From the NCBI GenBank assembly GCA_017473945.1, contig JAFUIW010000001.1, positions 1-64,000 of the forward strand: a stretch of DNA of 64,000 bases, written 5' to 3'. The notes below the pieces were generated by a model. That model was not told where the DNA came from, made no database searches, and was given only the letters and a program-made list of their open reading frames with translations. Source of the DNA: Methanobrevibacter sp. (GTDB taxonomy: Archaea > Methanobacteriota > Methanobacteria > Methanobacteriales > Methanobacteriaceae). Shown here in pieces: positions 37,477 through 48,168 of this stretch; positions within the stretch are counted from its first letter, which is position 1; every line of letters starts with the position of its first letter. The translations under genes and the position numbers were made by a program.

Positions 37477-38253
37477 ATGATTATTGATTATGATGACTCT
37501 TCAACTATTGGGCATGGCCGTGGATATCCAACCGGCCTTGAACATACAGAGAAAATGGATGTAATAGCTTGCCTTCTTGATGAAGGCGAAAGGACATATG
37601 TTAATGATGAACATACGGCTTGGATTTGTTCCAATCAATGTGCAGTTGGCGATATGGTAACTTTAGATATGTCTTCAACTATGGAACATACAATAGTTAG
37701 AAAGGCTCAGGCAGGTGAATTGGCTTTCGGTTATCTTTTAGGTAAAGTCCAGGTTAAGACTTCAGGATTAACTCTCGTTACTGTGGCTGTGTTAGGTGAT
37801 GTTTTCAGATTGAAACTCAAAAGGCCAGTAGCTGAAGATATATTGCCGAATACAAGAATCTACATTGACAGTGACGGTGAGTGCAATCCGGTCGAAGGCC
37901 ATGATTTAAGGTTATTGTCTATCGTTAATCTTCAGGAAAATGAACATACGGATTACATTAGAGTTTACCGTCAGATGTCTGAGGTTGAAATGTATCCTGA
38001 ATCTCAGAACTGTATTGATCTTGGAGATTGCAGTTTCGAACAGGATGAGATAACTCATGTCGTTAATATGATTGTTCCTTCAGAATCAAATATTATGGCG
38101 CAGGCCAATTATGTTAAAGATGCAGATGGAGTTACATATTGTGAACTTCCGGATGTAGCTATTGTCAATAATGTAAGGTTCGTTTGGGAAGATAACAAGT
38201 TGTACATGGAATGGGAAGGTTGTGATGATGGCCAAAATGTATATTTTATATAA
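37477..38253 (+). CDS. Phage protein with a decoration-like domain
   Basis: 258 residues starting one base after the previous stop. The middle part (MEHTIVRKAQAGELAFGYLL, VTVAVLGDVFRLKLKRPVAE, NTRIYIDSDGECNP) parallels the decoration-type proteins at 53443 and 39797, which read LVLGHLFRLKLASG at the same place. A C-terminal extension (about 170-258) is all-beta and ends YMEWEGCDDGQNVYFI. This suggests a capsid or tail surface protein built on the same fold. Similarity was judged by eye. Confidence 0.5.
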   Translation: MIIDYDDSSTIGHGRGYPTGLEHTEKMDVIACLLDEGERTYVNDEHTAWICSNQCAVGDMVTLDMSSTMEHTIVRKAQAGELAFGYLLGKVQVKTSGLTLVTVAVLGDVFRLKLKRPVAEDILPNTRIYIDSDGECNPVEGHDLRLLSIVNLQENEHTDYIRVYRQMSEVEMYPESQNCIDLGDCSFEQDEITHVVNMIVPSESNIMAQANYVKDADGVTYCELPDVAIVNNVRFVWEDNKLYMEWEGCDDGQNVYFI

Positions 38254-38293
38254 AATAAATAATAAATTATATAATAAAATATATAATAAAAAA
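38244..38293 (+). promoter_or_regulatory. Phage-type promoter block within and after a gene end
   Basis: TTTTATATAAAATAAATAAT is followed by AAATTATATAATAAAATATA and TAATAAAAAAG. It overlaps the stop of the gene ending at 38253 and drives the small-gene cluster starting at 38320. Confidence 0.55.
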
Positions 38294-38319
38294 GATAATA
38301 TTATAATGAGGTTGCTAAC

Positions 38320-38511
38320 ATGACTATAAGGAAACTTGTCGGAACATTGGAAAACAAAGGACCATACATTGACCAGTCAACAGGCCACTGGTTCTACTGG
38401 AACGGTACCAAATACGTTGACAGTGGTTATCCTTATGCCATTAAACCCGTTATTCAATTTAAAATCGAAGACGGAATACTGTACTATTCAATCAGTTGGG
38501 AGGCACAATGA
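38320..38511 (+). CDS. Small phage protein with a WYWNG-type sugar-binding-like motif
   Basis: 63 residues. It contains STGHWFYWNGTKYVDSGYPY, a motif close to the [14 protein letters not shown] and SLYVWNGNAWENVG units in the collagen-like fibre at 42962. Such short modules occur in phage tail tips and are thought to fold as small beta domains. A GAGGTTG ribosome site precedes it; the stop overlaps the next start as ATGA. Confidence 0.65.
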   Translation: MTIRKLVGTLENKGPYIDQSTGHWFYWNGTKYVDSGYPYAIKPVIQFKIEDGILYYSISWEAQ

Positions 38512-38654
38512 AATACATCAGATACTTTGAAACGTTCGAAGAATACGAATCATGGATAAACATCAAGGAAAACGCTGAAGAAGTTTATAGAACTGAAGAA
38601 AAGATTTGTGTTGAAGGAGTAATCCTCAGCCACACATACAGGGAGGAAATCTAA
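38508..38654 (+). CDS. 48-residue phage protein
   Basis: Starts MKYIRYFETFEEYESWINIK and ends ILSHTYREEI. It overlaps the previous gene by four bases (ATGA), and the holin-like gene follows after two bases, so it belongs to the same tightly packed unit. The N-terminal pattern with aromatic and acidic residues resembles small phage tail-tip peptides, but no family is firmly recognised. Confidence 0.6.
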   Translation: MKYIRYFETFEEYESWINIKENAEEVYRTEEKICVEGVILSHTYREEI

Positions 38655-38656
38655 AA

Positions 38657-38908
38657 ATGATATATGAATGGATTGAAAGAAACAGAAAGGACATTGACAT
38701 ACTGACCTCATTTCTGGTCACTGTCATTCCGGTCGTAATGTTATATTCTGAAGCTTTAGGAATTACCGAAAATACCATACCATACTGCATTTGCATGATT
38801 GTGTTAGGAGTAGCCAGTCATTATGCAAGCCGTGTAAGAGGCGAAGGTGATGTTGAATACGCAAAAAAACAAGCTAAAAGAGTATTGGGATACCCTGAAG
38901 AAAAATAA
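38657..38908 (+). CDS. Holin-like small membrane protein
   Basis: 83 residues with two membrane helices (about residues 16-34, FLVTVIPVVMLYSEALG, and 42-58, YCICMIVLGVASHYASR) and a charged C-terminus YAKKQAKRVLGYPEEK. Size and topology match phage holins that let the lysin reach the wall. The pseudomurein peptidase itself lies 18 kb away at 56.7 kb, so the link is inferred. Confidence 0.6.
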   Translation: MIYEWIERNRKDIDILTSFLVTVIPVVMLYSEALGITENTIPYCICMIVLGVASHYASRVRGEGDVEYAKKQAKRVLGYPEEK

Positions 38909-38914
38909 ACTCTT

Positions 38915-39211
38915 ATGGAGAATAATATTAAGCTGATAAGTATGAGAGATTTAAAAAAGAAAATTGTTATCTGCAACTTTACCAAAACAATTTCAAGTGC
39001 AGTTTTAACAGCGATAGCTATCAACATCATAATGGATAATGCAACAAAGTATGCTTTAATGGAAGGACTTTTACCATTTGCTTTAGCCATTACCATTGTA
39101 GCATTAATTGATTTGTATCAGTATAGATGTGAGAAATCAGATAAGGTAACAATTGATGATTTGGAAGAAAGACTCACAAAACTGGAGGACAATACCAATG
39201 ATGAAAGGTAA
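38915..39211 (+). CDS. Small phage membrane protein
   Basis: 98 residues with two hydrophobic segments (TISSAVLTAIAINIIMD and LLPFALAITIVALIDLYQ) and a C-terminal coiled coil VTIDDLEERLTKLEDN. An internal ATG at 38942 is a possible alternative start. It could be a second holin or antiholin, or a membrane tether; neither can be shown. The end overlaps the glycosyltransferase start. Confidence 0.55.
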   Translation: MENNIKLISMRDLKKKIVICNFTKTISSAVLTAIAINIIMDNATKYALMEGLLPFALAITIVALIDLYQYRCEKSDKVTIDDLEERLTKLEDNTNDER

Positions 39212-39796
39212 AATCCTCATTGCAGTTCCAACATTCGAAAATATTAAACCTGAATGCTTTAAAGCTATATTCGATTTAACAAATCCTGCAGGTTACAATC
39301 TGTATTTCGATTATGTTAAGGGCTATGACTGTGCACGTGCAAGAAACGAAATAGCAAAGCTGGCACTTAACTATGACTTTGACTACGTGCTGATGATAGA
39401 CTCAGACGTTAAAGTTCCAAAAGATACATTAATTAAGCTATTGGAATGCCAATCAGATATTGCTCTTGGATGGTACTACAAGAAAAGAACCGTTAATGAT
39501 CAGACAGTTATTTTCAATTTCGGAAAAAATTACACAGATGAAAACATGATCTATGGAAAAACATTACTGGAAGCTATTGATCCATTTGACATTAAAGGCG
39601 GGGGACTGGGAATAGCTCTCGTTAATGTTAATGTCTTCAGGAAGATGGAATATCCGTATTTCAGATATGTAATCTACGATGATGATACCGTACTGTCTGA
39701 AGATTTATATTTCTGCACAGAAGCCAGAAAAAATGGAATCAATATCAAATGCAATCCAACTGTTAAAGCAAACCACATATATGAGGTGAGTATTTA

Positions 39797-39797
<1 letters not shown>
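39198..39797 (+). CDS. Family 2-like glycosyltransferase
   Basis: About 199 residues from ATG 39198, following GGAGGA; the longer frame back to 39153 overlaps the upstream gene. MKGKILIAVPTFENIKPECF is a GT-A start, YDCARARNEIAKLALN and DYVLMIDSDVKVPKDTLIKL give the nucleotide/metal DxD motif, and GGGLGIALVNVNVF and LSEDLYFCTEARKNG complete the GT2 pattern. It overlaps the next gene (decoration/collagen fusion) by one base. Modification of virion or host-surface sugars is inferred from context. Confidence 0.8.
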
Positions 39798-40777
<980 letters not shown>

Positions 40778-40783
40778 ATTAAA

Positions 40784-41911
40784 ATGACTTTTACACCGCC
40801 AGACCTTTCAGAAGTTCTAACAAAAGAACAGACAATGAATTCAAGACTGACAACCTGCCAAAGCAATTTAAGAAGTATATTGACAAAAGAGGAAATAGGT
40901 TACACTCAGGGAGATGGAGTTATTCCATTAATCCGAAAGCTGCCGGTTCCACAATTGGCAAGTCTCAGCGTTAATATGTATAATAAATTTTCAACAGGTG
41001 CAAATCTGCCCGCCGTCATTACTGCCAAAGACACTGACGGAAATGAAATGGCAAATGTTACCGTTAATGTATATAGGATAGATGAAGGCTCATATGGTGA
41101 TGTGGTAGTAACATCTTTAGGAAGAGTAACAACCGGTAATGATGGTACTGCTACTGTTAGTGTTCCTATGCCTAATGATAAGGGATATTTCACAGTTCAG
41201 GCAAGAGCCGGAAACATTATCGGTAAAGATATTGGAGCATATTGCACTACAGCACTAAATGCCGATGACACATCATATTCAACATTTTCAATATTCTATG
41301 ATACAAGTGCAGGAGGGGATGTGGAAGTAATGGAAGCTGAAAATTGGGGAGAGGGATTTGTTGATGTCGTAACTTCTTCTCATGCAGGATACAGTGGAAA
41401 TTACTTTGGAATCAAATTCACAGATTTAGGCAGCTTCGATAAAACAACAGTTAAAGACCACAGGTTCATTGCCATATTGTCAGACCGTGGAAATGGAACA
41501 AAAACAGATTTCATGGCTTTCGGATTAGCTTTCAATATTGATTCATGGACTAATTTAGGAATCTGTGCAGGTGCCAAATATTGGTATGGTGACGGAACAG
41601 GAAGTGCAGGATACAGACAGGAATATGTCAATATATCATATATGTCTTCACAGGACGACGGATCTCCGGAAAGTGCAGGCAAAAAATTCTATGATACCAA
41701 TATCGAAAGCGGGTACGCTTATGCAACTGTGGCTGATGAATATGCTGACGACCCGACAGTTCAATATCCCTCCAGCTATACCCGACACGGAGCATGGTCT
41801 TTTAATCCGGATAATCTGCCTTCAGGCACAGCTTATCCTGCAATCATATTCAACAAATCAGCCAGCAGCTGTTATAGAAGTTTAAGATTCTATGGCATAG
41901 GAGTGATATAA
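40784..41911 (+). CDS. Phage fibre-like protein with Ig-like and lectin-like parts
   Basis: 375 residues. An N-terminal helical part (NSRLTTCQSNLRSILTKEEI) is followed by an invasin-type Ig-like domain (VNMYNKFSTGANLPAVITAK, TTGNDGTATVSVPMPNDKGY) and a C-terminal all-beta domain of about 210 residues with many aromatic residues (DFMAFGLAFNIDSWTNLGIC). The gene overlaps the next, which has the same plan. A role in host recognition is likely but unproven. Confidence 0.6.
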   Translation: MTFTPPDLSEVLTKEQTMNSRLTTCQSNLRSILTKEEIGYTQGDGVIPLIRKLPVPQLASLSVNMYNKFSTGANLPAVITAKDTDGNEMANVTVNVYRIDEGSYGDVVVTSLGRVTTGNDGTATVSVPMPNDKGYFTVQARAGNIIGKDIGAYCTTALNADDTSYSTFSIFYDTSAGGDVEVMEAENWGEGFVDVVTSSHAGYSGNYFGIKFTDLGSFDKTTVKDHRFIAILSDRGNGTKTDFMAFGLAFNIDSWTNLGICAGAKYWYGDGTGSAGYRQEYVNISYMSSQDDGSPESAGKKFYDTNIESGYAYATVADEYADDPTVQYPSSYTRHGAWSFNPDNLPSGTAYPAIIFNKSASSCYRSLRFYGIGVI

Positions 41912-42957
41912 TGAGCATAGCTAGCAATGTAATAGATGAAAACTCAAAACTGGGATTGGCCAGAACATTAATGAGAGAGAAACTCACAGCCAATGGAATT
42001 TACTATAACAATCAGGACAGCATATTCCAGTTGGTTAGAAGATGGAACCTGAAATATGCTGATGTCAGTTTCAACACTCCATACTCCAGTGAGATTTATG
42101 CAGGAGCAGAAATTACAGTGGGAGCAACAGTAATTGATTCCTCAACTGACGATCCGATTTCAGGAATGCCAGTAACTGTAGTTTCCGGAAGTCAAACCTA
42201 TACTATTCTAACAGATAGCAACGGTGAAGCCTCAGTAACATTGACAGTTGGTGAAATAGGTTCAACATTTTCAGGAATTGTTTATGCAGGAAAAGAAAGT
42301 GATGACTGGAGCTATGAAGTACCAGCATTTGTAGACTTTTTCGACTATGCAGATTCCGGAGATACCGGATTATATGATATAGTTAAATATCCATCAGACA
42401 TTACACATTCATTTGAAATTGTAGAAGTAAGCTATACTGGAAATTATGACTTATCAAAACAGACAACAGCTGCAAGCGTCGTAATGGCAATACCAAAAGT
42501 ATATTCAAACGGTATTGGCGGGACTAACGGAATTCATATAAGTGTGTCCTTGCGCCAGAAAAAGGACAGCAACCAGGGATGGGGAGATGCAATAGCTTTA
42601 GTCAATTCAAAATCATTAAGCCATTACAGAGATACAAAAATTCTGGAACTGGGAGCTTATCCCGCTAAGAAAGGACTGAAATATTCCACATCCGACCATG
42701 TATTAAGAGATGTTAATGTTTCATCCGGACAATTGACTTTAGACTCACAGCTGTATTATTTTGATTTATATTATGATAACGGATATGTTAAAGCTACAAT
42801 AAGACATCAAACTACAAATGATTTCACATATGAAGCTGACATTTCAGATAAGATAACATTTGATACATTCTATCCTGCAGTAATGATTTACGATGCTGGA
42901 GGACACATCCAATGGGAAAGCATGGACGTAGAGCCATGGACACATGAGGAGGAATAA
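41911..42957 (+). CDS. Phage fibre-like protein, second copy of the same plan
   Basis: 348 residues with GGAGTGAT before the ATG. N-terminal helical part (SKLGLARTLMREKLTANGIY), an Ig-like domain with TVIDSSTDDPISGMPVTVVS and TDSNGEASVTLTVGE, then a beta-rich C-terminal domain (HISVSLRQKKDSNQGWGDA, FDLYYDNGYVKATIR). It shares the order of domains with the gene before it but little sequence in the C-terminal part, as expected for diverging receptor-binding proteins. The next gene starts four bases after its stop. Confidence 0.6.
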   Translation: MSIASNVIDENSKLGLARTLMREKLTANGIYYNNQDSIFQLVRRWNLKYADVSFNTPYSSEIYAGAEITVGATVIDSSTDDPISGMPVTVVSGSQTYTILTDSNGEASVTLTVGEIGSTFSGIVYAGKESDDWSYEVPAFVDFFDYADSGDTGLYDIVKYPSDITHSFEIVEVSYTGNYDLSKQTTAASVVMAIPKVYSNGIGGTNGIHISVSLRQKKDSNQGWGDAIALVNSKSLSHYRDTKILELGAYPAKKGLKYSTSDHVLRDVNVSSGQLTLDSQLYYFDLYYDNGYVKATIRHQTTNDFTYEADISDKITFDTFYPAVMIYDAGGHIQWESMDVEPWTHEEE

Positions 42958-42961
42958 AATA

Positions 42962-44044
<1,083 letters not shown>

Positions 44045-44052
44045 GTGATATT

Positions 44053-44316
44053 ATGGAATTGTCAGATGAAATGTTAACGGAAATAAGTTATGTGGAGATT
44101 TCAAAATATAGAACCAAAACAATGAAATCTTTAGAAGGGGAAGTATTGATACCTTCCCAAATAGCTAGGAATTCAGGGATAAGAACAAATCATATTTCAA
44201 AGGTATTGTCTGAGTTGAAGTCTCATGAATTGGTTGAATGTATTAATCCTGAAGTTAGAAAAGGTAGATTGTATAGATTAACTAATAAAGGTGAGGAAGT
44301 AGTTAATAATATTTAA
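44053..44316 (+). CDS. Winged-helix transcription regulator
   Basis: 87 residues after GTGATATT. The core YRTKTMKSLEGEVLIPSQIA, NSGIRTNHISKVLSELKSHE, and LVECINPEVRKGRLYRLTNK is a standard archaeal winged helix with a recognition helix around NHISKVLSEL. It follows the fibre genes and precedes the accessory block, so it may control either. Similar proteins are common in methanogen chromosomes. Confidence 0.85.
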   Translation: MELSDEMLTEISYVEISKYRTKTMKSLEGEVLIPSQIARNSGIRTNHISKVLSELKSHELVECINPEVRKGRLYRLTNKGEEVVNNI

Positions 44317-44419
44317 TTTATTATATTATATTGTGAATAGGAACAGTTAATTATTGTTGATGAAAACAATTTATATATTAGTCCATAAAAATTCAATCAA
44401 ATAATATTAAAAGAGATGC

Positions 44420-46504
44420 ATGACAAATAATGAACTATTTGATGAAATTAAATTAATTTCAGAAAGATTAAAAGAGATATTCAATCCAATAAATGAATCA
44501 GAAATAATATCTCAGTTTTACATTGGTTTATTGGATGATTTAGTATACAGAAATATTTTACAGAATTTTTTTAATAATCTTACTGAAGAAAATATTAAAG
44601 ATTGTAATTTAAATACTGTAGATTTAGAAAGAATAAAAAACGATTTTAAGAAAATTCAAAGTGATATTAAAATTTCTGCAGAGGATATTGATGAAATAAT
44701 ATTTAGTAAGTCCTATTATTATTCTTCAAAAAATGAAATTCTAGCAAAATATCCTACTTTAGAAAAAATTTTCAATGAAATTGAAAAAATAGTTGATTTG
44801 GATTCAATTGAAGATTTTATTAAAAATCAAAAGTTAGAATATGTAAAATCTAACAAAAATTATAGAATAATTATAAATACAGTAATGCTTGAAAATCTAA
44901 TTAAAAATAAACTGTTTAAGGAATGGTCTCAATTAAATCAGGATGATTTAACAGAATTAATTGATATTAATGAATTAAGTAGGAAATTAATTGAAAAATC
45001 AATGCAAATAACAAAATGGGAAATTTGGAAAACATATTCAACTTACACAGATAGGACTTTTAATATTGAAGAGTTAAATAAACTTTCAGAGATTTTAGTT
45101 AAAAATAATATTGTGGCTTCAATATTTGACTCTGAGTGTAATATATTTTGGAATGGTGGAGAAAAAGTAAAGAAAGACAAAATTTTTGATTTTAATTCTT
45201 TATCTGAAAATTTGGAATTATTAACTAAATTACCAAATTATGCTGCTGAAGGCATATATCAATTTTATTCAATGTGGAATTCTGAAGAAAGGATTTTAAA
45301 AAACATTCACTATGATTACCCTTATATTAAAGGTTTTTTATCACCAATTAATGTAACTTTCACCACTGGTCAAACAAAAATCTTATATCCTCAATTAACA
45401 ATATACAATACTGGAATCTTAAATCTGACTTTTAGAATCATGTCACCTGAGCCTGTGTTCAATTATGAAGTAAATAGTTTCATATATAATGAAATAAACT
45501 TAAATAATCTCAAAATTAAAGAATTAGAATTACCTTATGGAATTTTAGAAAGTATTAAAGATTTTAAATTTGATGATTTAGAAAATAATAAAAAAACAAT
45601 TAATTTTGGGCCGTTTAAACATACTTTTGTAAAACTAGATGATTTTGAAAATTTACTGGATTTTACTAAATTTTTAATAAGTGTTATTTCATTTCACATA
45701 TCTAATAAATTTAGAAAATTTGATTATTACAATAATTATTGGTTATATTCGCAGTCCATTTATTTATTGGATTATAAGAATCAACCTTATCACAAAGAAG
45801 ATATTATTGAAAACTTTAGAGAATATTTGATACAAATATTATACCGAATACCATTTTTATATGATGTAAATTTTTCTAAAAAATTGCCTGAAGATTTAAG
45901 GGAATTAAACCAGTACTGTGTATTCATGATTAAGGGAATGTCTTTGTGGATTTCCTCTAAAGATGAATTAGAACTGTTTAAAGATGATATTAATAATGAA
46001 AGGAAAGTATATGAAAAACAAGTTTTGGTAGAGGCAATTAACCATTTTAACTTATTGGTTAACAAACTTTATGAAGTTTCACAGAATAATGATAAAGGTT
46101 ATGATGAGGTTATTAAACTACAAAAATATTTAATTAATTTTCAGAGATTATTTAAAACAGCATATGCATCTAATTTTGGTGAGATTAATCATATACTGAA
46201 CTATTGTTATGAAGAATTGGAGTGGAGAGAATTAATAGAATTGTCAAATGAGTTATTAGATATTAAGAAAAATCATCAGATAAGTAGGAAAAATGAGAAT
46301 TTGCAGTACTTGGTAATATTAATTGCAATATTTACTCTATGTTCTCAGTTAATGGTTTATTATCCTGACAGTGCATTTATTTTTATTTTAATTGATATTA
46401 TTGCAAGTATAATTATTTTCTGTTTAATTTTTAAAGAAAAATTTTCTAATGTTATAATGGTATTAAAAATAATACTTAAACTTTTATATAACAAAATATT
46501 TTGA
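44420..46504 (+). CDS. Large unknown protein with C-terminal membrane anchor
   Basis: 694 residues, Asn/Lys/Ile-rich, mostly helical at the N-terminus with a central beta-rich part (about 300-420, SPINVTFTTGQTKILYPQLT). Two hydrophobic segments near the C-terminus (about 631-672, YLVILIAIFTLCSQLMVYY and FIFILIDIIASIIIFCLIF) form a hairpin membrane anchor. No nucleotide-binding or nuclease motif is seen. It is convergent with a minus-strand operon of putative defence genes. A defence effector is possible, but no family is recognised. Confidence 0.55.
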   Translation: MTNNELFDEIKLISERLKEIFNPINESEIISQFYIGLLDDLVYRNILQNFFNNLTEENIKDCNLNTVDLERIKNDFKKIQSDIKISAEDIDEIIFSKSYYYSSKNEILAKYPTLEKIFNEIEKIVDLDSIEDFIKNQKLEYVKSNKNYRIIINTVMLENLIKNKLFKEWSQLNQDDLTELIDINELSRKLIEKSMQITKWEIWKTYSTYTDRTFNIEELNKLSEILVKNNIVASIFDSECNIFWNGGEKVKKDKIFDFNSLSENLELLTKLPNYAAEGIYQFYSMWNSEERILKNIHYDYPYIKGFLSPINVTFTTGQTKILYPQLTIYNTGILNLTFRIMSPEPVFNYEVNSFIYNEINLNNLKIKELELPYGILESIKDFKFDDLENNKKTINFGPFKHTFVKLDDFENLLDFTKFLISVISFHISNKFRKFDYYNNYWLYSQSIYLLDYKNQPYHKEDIIENFREYLIQILYRIPFLYDVNFSKKLPEDLRELNQYCVFMIKGMSLWISSKDELELFKDDINNERKVYEKQVLVEAINHFNLLVNKLYEVSQNNDKGYDEVIKLQKYLINFQRLFKTAYASNFGEINHILNYCYEELEWRELIELSNELLDIKKNHQISRKNENLQYLVILIAIFTLCSQLMVYYPDSAFIFILIDIIASIIIFCLIFKEKFSNVIMVLKIILKLLYNKIF

Positions 46505-46523
46505 TAGTTAAAGTAGTGAAAAT

Positions 46524-47519
46524 TTATTGACTTGATTGGCAGATTTTTAATTGATAATTTTCATTATCTTTATTTTTAATCTCCTCTAAAGATTGTATGG
46601 CTATTCTATTTTCAACATACCATGTTGAATGTTTAACTTTGATTTCTTTTATTCGAGATAATTCATCAATTAGTAATCTAAATGCATTATAAACTTCCAA
46701 TACAATATTATTTTGGTTTTGAACGTATTTTATATTAAATTCATTGTCCCTAATATTGTGGGACGGTTTAGACCTTTGACTTCTTACTTTTTTAATAATT
46801 TTAATAGTTTTTTGTATAATTTCTTGAGATACGCCGATTTTTCCTAACCATTCTTTTAACAAAGCAATAGTTCCCTTATATTTTTCTTTAGTTCCATCTT
46901 CATTAGTAAATTCTATCAAATCTAATTTTCCTTCAAAAAATTTTTGATTGATATTATCTGAAAGCATTATGTCAAATACTTTAATAAAGTTATCATATTC
47001 TTTTTTAGTAGATAATACTAATATATTGAATTCAATTGGTGGTTTATTCTTATAATCAGATTTAAATAATGTAACATCATTATTTGAACATAAATTGTTA
47101 ATTTGTTCTATTTGATACAATATTGCACTAAACAGTGAAGGGTCTGGCCATTCACCTTCATTCATAGATTTTATATATGATGGATCAATATAAGTTTTCT
47201 TTTTAAGTTCATAAACACTGAATCTTTTTTGCATTTCAGGATGTAATTCCGAAAGTTCTTTTAAAAGGACTGCAAAGATTCTTTCATTGTTTTCATCAAA
47301 TCCTAATCCAACATTATCTAAAATGAATTTATATTTTTCATCAAGTGTTTCATCATTATCATATTTTTCTGTAATGCTTATATTATATTTAAAAGAATTA
47401 TTGCTGATAACATATCGAGGGTTATCAATAATATTTCTTAATAAATCTACTTCAAAGTAAACAAGCTTATAGGGGCATTCTCCATTTGTTAATTTTTGAG
47501 TGTAATACCCTTCAACCAT
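46524..47519 (-). CDS. Unknown protein with a possible HEPN RNase motif
   Basis: 331 residues. The N-terminal part is mixed; the C-terminal third is helical and carries KKVRSQRSKPSHNIRDNEF, with R249 and H254 forming an Rx4H pattern as in HEPN RNases, followed by a helix (IVLEVYNAFRLLIDELSRI). Similar R-x-K-P-(A/S)-H segments occur in HEPN proteins linked to phage defence, from memory. It is the last gene of a minus-strand series with a TM protein and a nuclease. The call is tentative. Confidence 0.5.
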   Translation of the reverse strand: MVEGYYTQKLTNGECPYKLVYFEVDLLRNIIDNPRYVISNNSFKYNISITEKYDNDETLDEKYKFILDNVGLGFDENNERIFAVLLKELSELHPEMQKRFSVYELKKKTYIDPSYIKSMNEGEWPDPSLFSAILYQIEQINNLCSNNDVTLFKSDYKNKPPIEFNILVLSTKKEYDNFIKVFDIMLSDNINQKFFEGKLDLIEFTNEDGTKEKYKGTIALLKEWLGKIGVSQEIIQKTIKIIKKVRSQRSKPSHNIRDNEFNIKYVQNQNNIVLEVYNAFRLLIDELSRIKEIKVKHSTWYVENRIAIQSLEEIKNKDNENYQLKICQSSQ

Positions 47520-47589
47520 ACTTTCTCTCCTTGTTCTATAATATAATTAATTTTAATTTTTTTATCTTATTTTTATAAAATCAATATTA

Positions 47590-48159
47590 TCATTTATTTA
47601 GTTTTTTTAAGTAATCATTTGTATTTTTTAGTTCATCTTTAATTTTAGTTAAAGACATTTCTACTGAATCTGATTCTGATGTTAAATAGGAAACACTTTT
47701 TATATAGCTCAAATCACTGATATATTCTCTTCTTATTTTATTTTTATAGATATTTGTAAATGTTATAGTGAATTTATATTTAACTGGATTATCTTCTTTT
47801 TTTAAGTAATTAAATCCCATATCAAAGAAAGCTTTAATTTGGTAATTTGGTGGTAAGAATGAAATTTCCTTTAAATGTTCATAATCTTTATTATGCGAAT
47901 CTTTTAATTTAGGTTCGACTTCAATAGATATATCTTTAGCAACTGTATTTCCTATGTTTTCTACAATTAAATACATTCTATTATTTTCTACATTAAAATA
48001 CATTATTACTTCAGCAGAATTTGCTTCAACACGAGTCTTTTTCATTTCTTCAACGGATTCATTTGTTGACTGTGCCATTTTATATGTTGCAACTGCCATG
48101 AATCCTGTAACTATTGTAAGACTAATATCTATAATAATTGAGATTATATTTAAATCCAT
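47590..48159 (-). CDS. Membrane-anchored protein with beta-sandwich-like domain
   Basis: 189 residues. One N-terminal membrane helix (IISIIIDISLTIVTGFMAVA) is followed by a short coiled segment, then a beta domain (MYLIVENIGNTVAKDISIEV, YKFTITFTNIYKNKIRREYI) and a C-terminal coiled coil. The NIGNTVAKDI phrase is common in Ig-like domains of TM proteins found in bacterial islands. It starts nine bases after the stop of the nuclease-like gene, so both are in one operon. Function unknown. Confidence 0.55.
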   Translation of the reverse strand: MDLNIISIIIDISLTIVTGFMAVATYKMAQSTNESVEEMKKTRVEANSAEVIMYFNVENNRMYLIVENIGNTVAKDISIEVEPKLKDSHNKDYEHLKEISFLPPNYQIKAFFDMGFNYLKKEDNPVKYKFTITFTNIYKNKIRREYISDLSYIKSVSYLTSESDSVEMSLTKIKDELKNTNDYLKKLNK

Positions 48160-48168
48160 TTTTTCACC

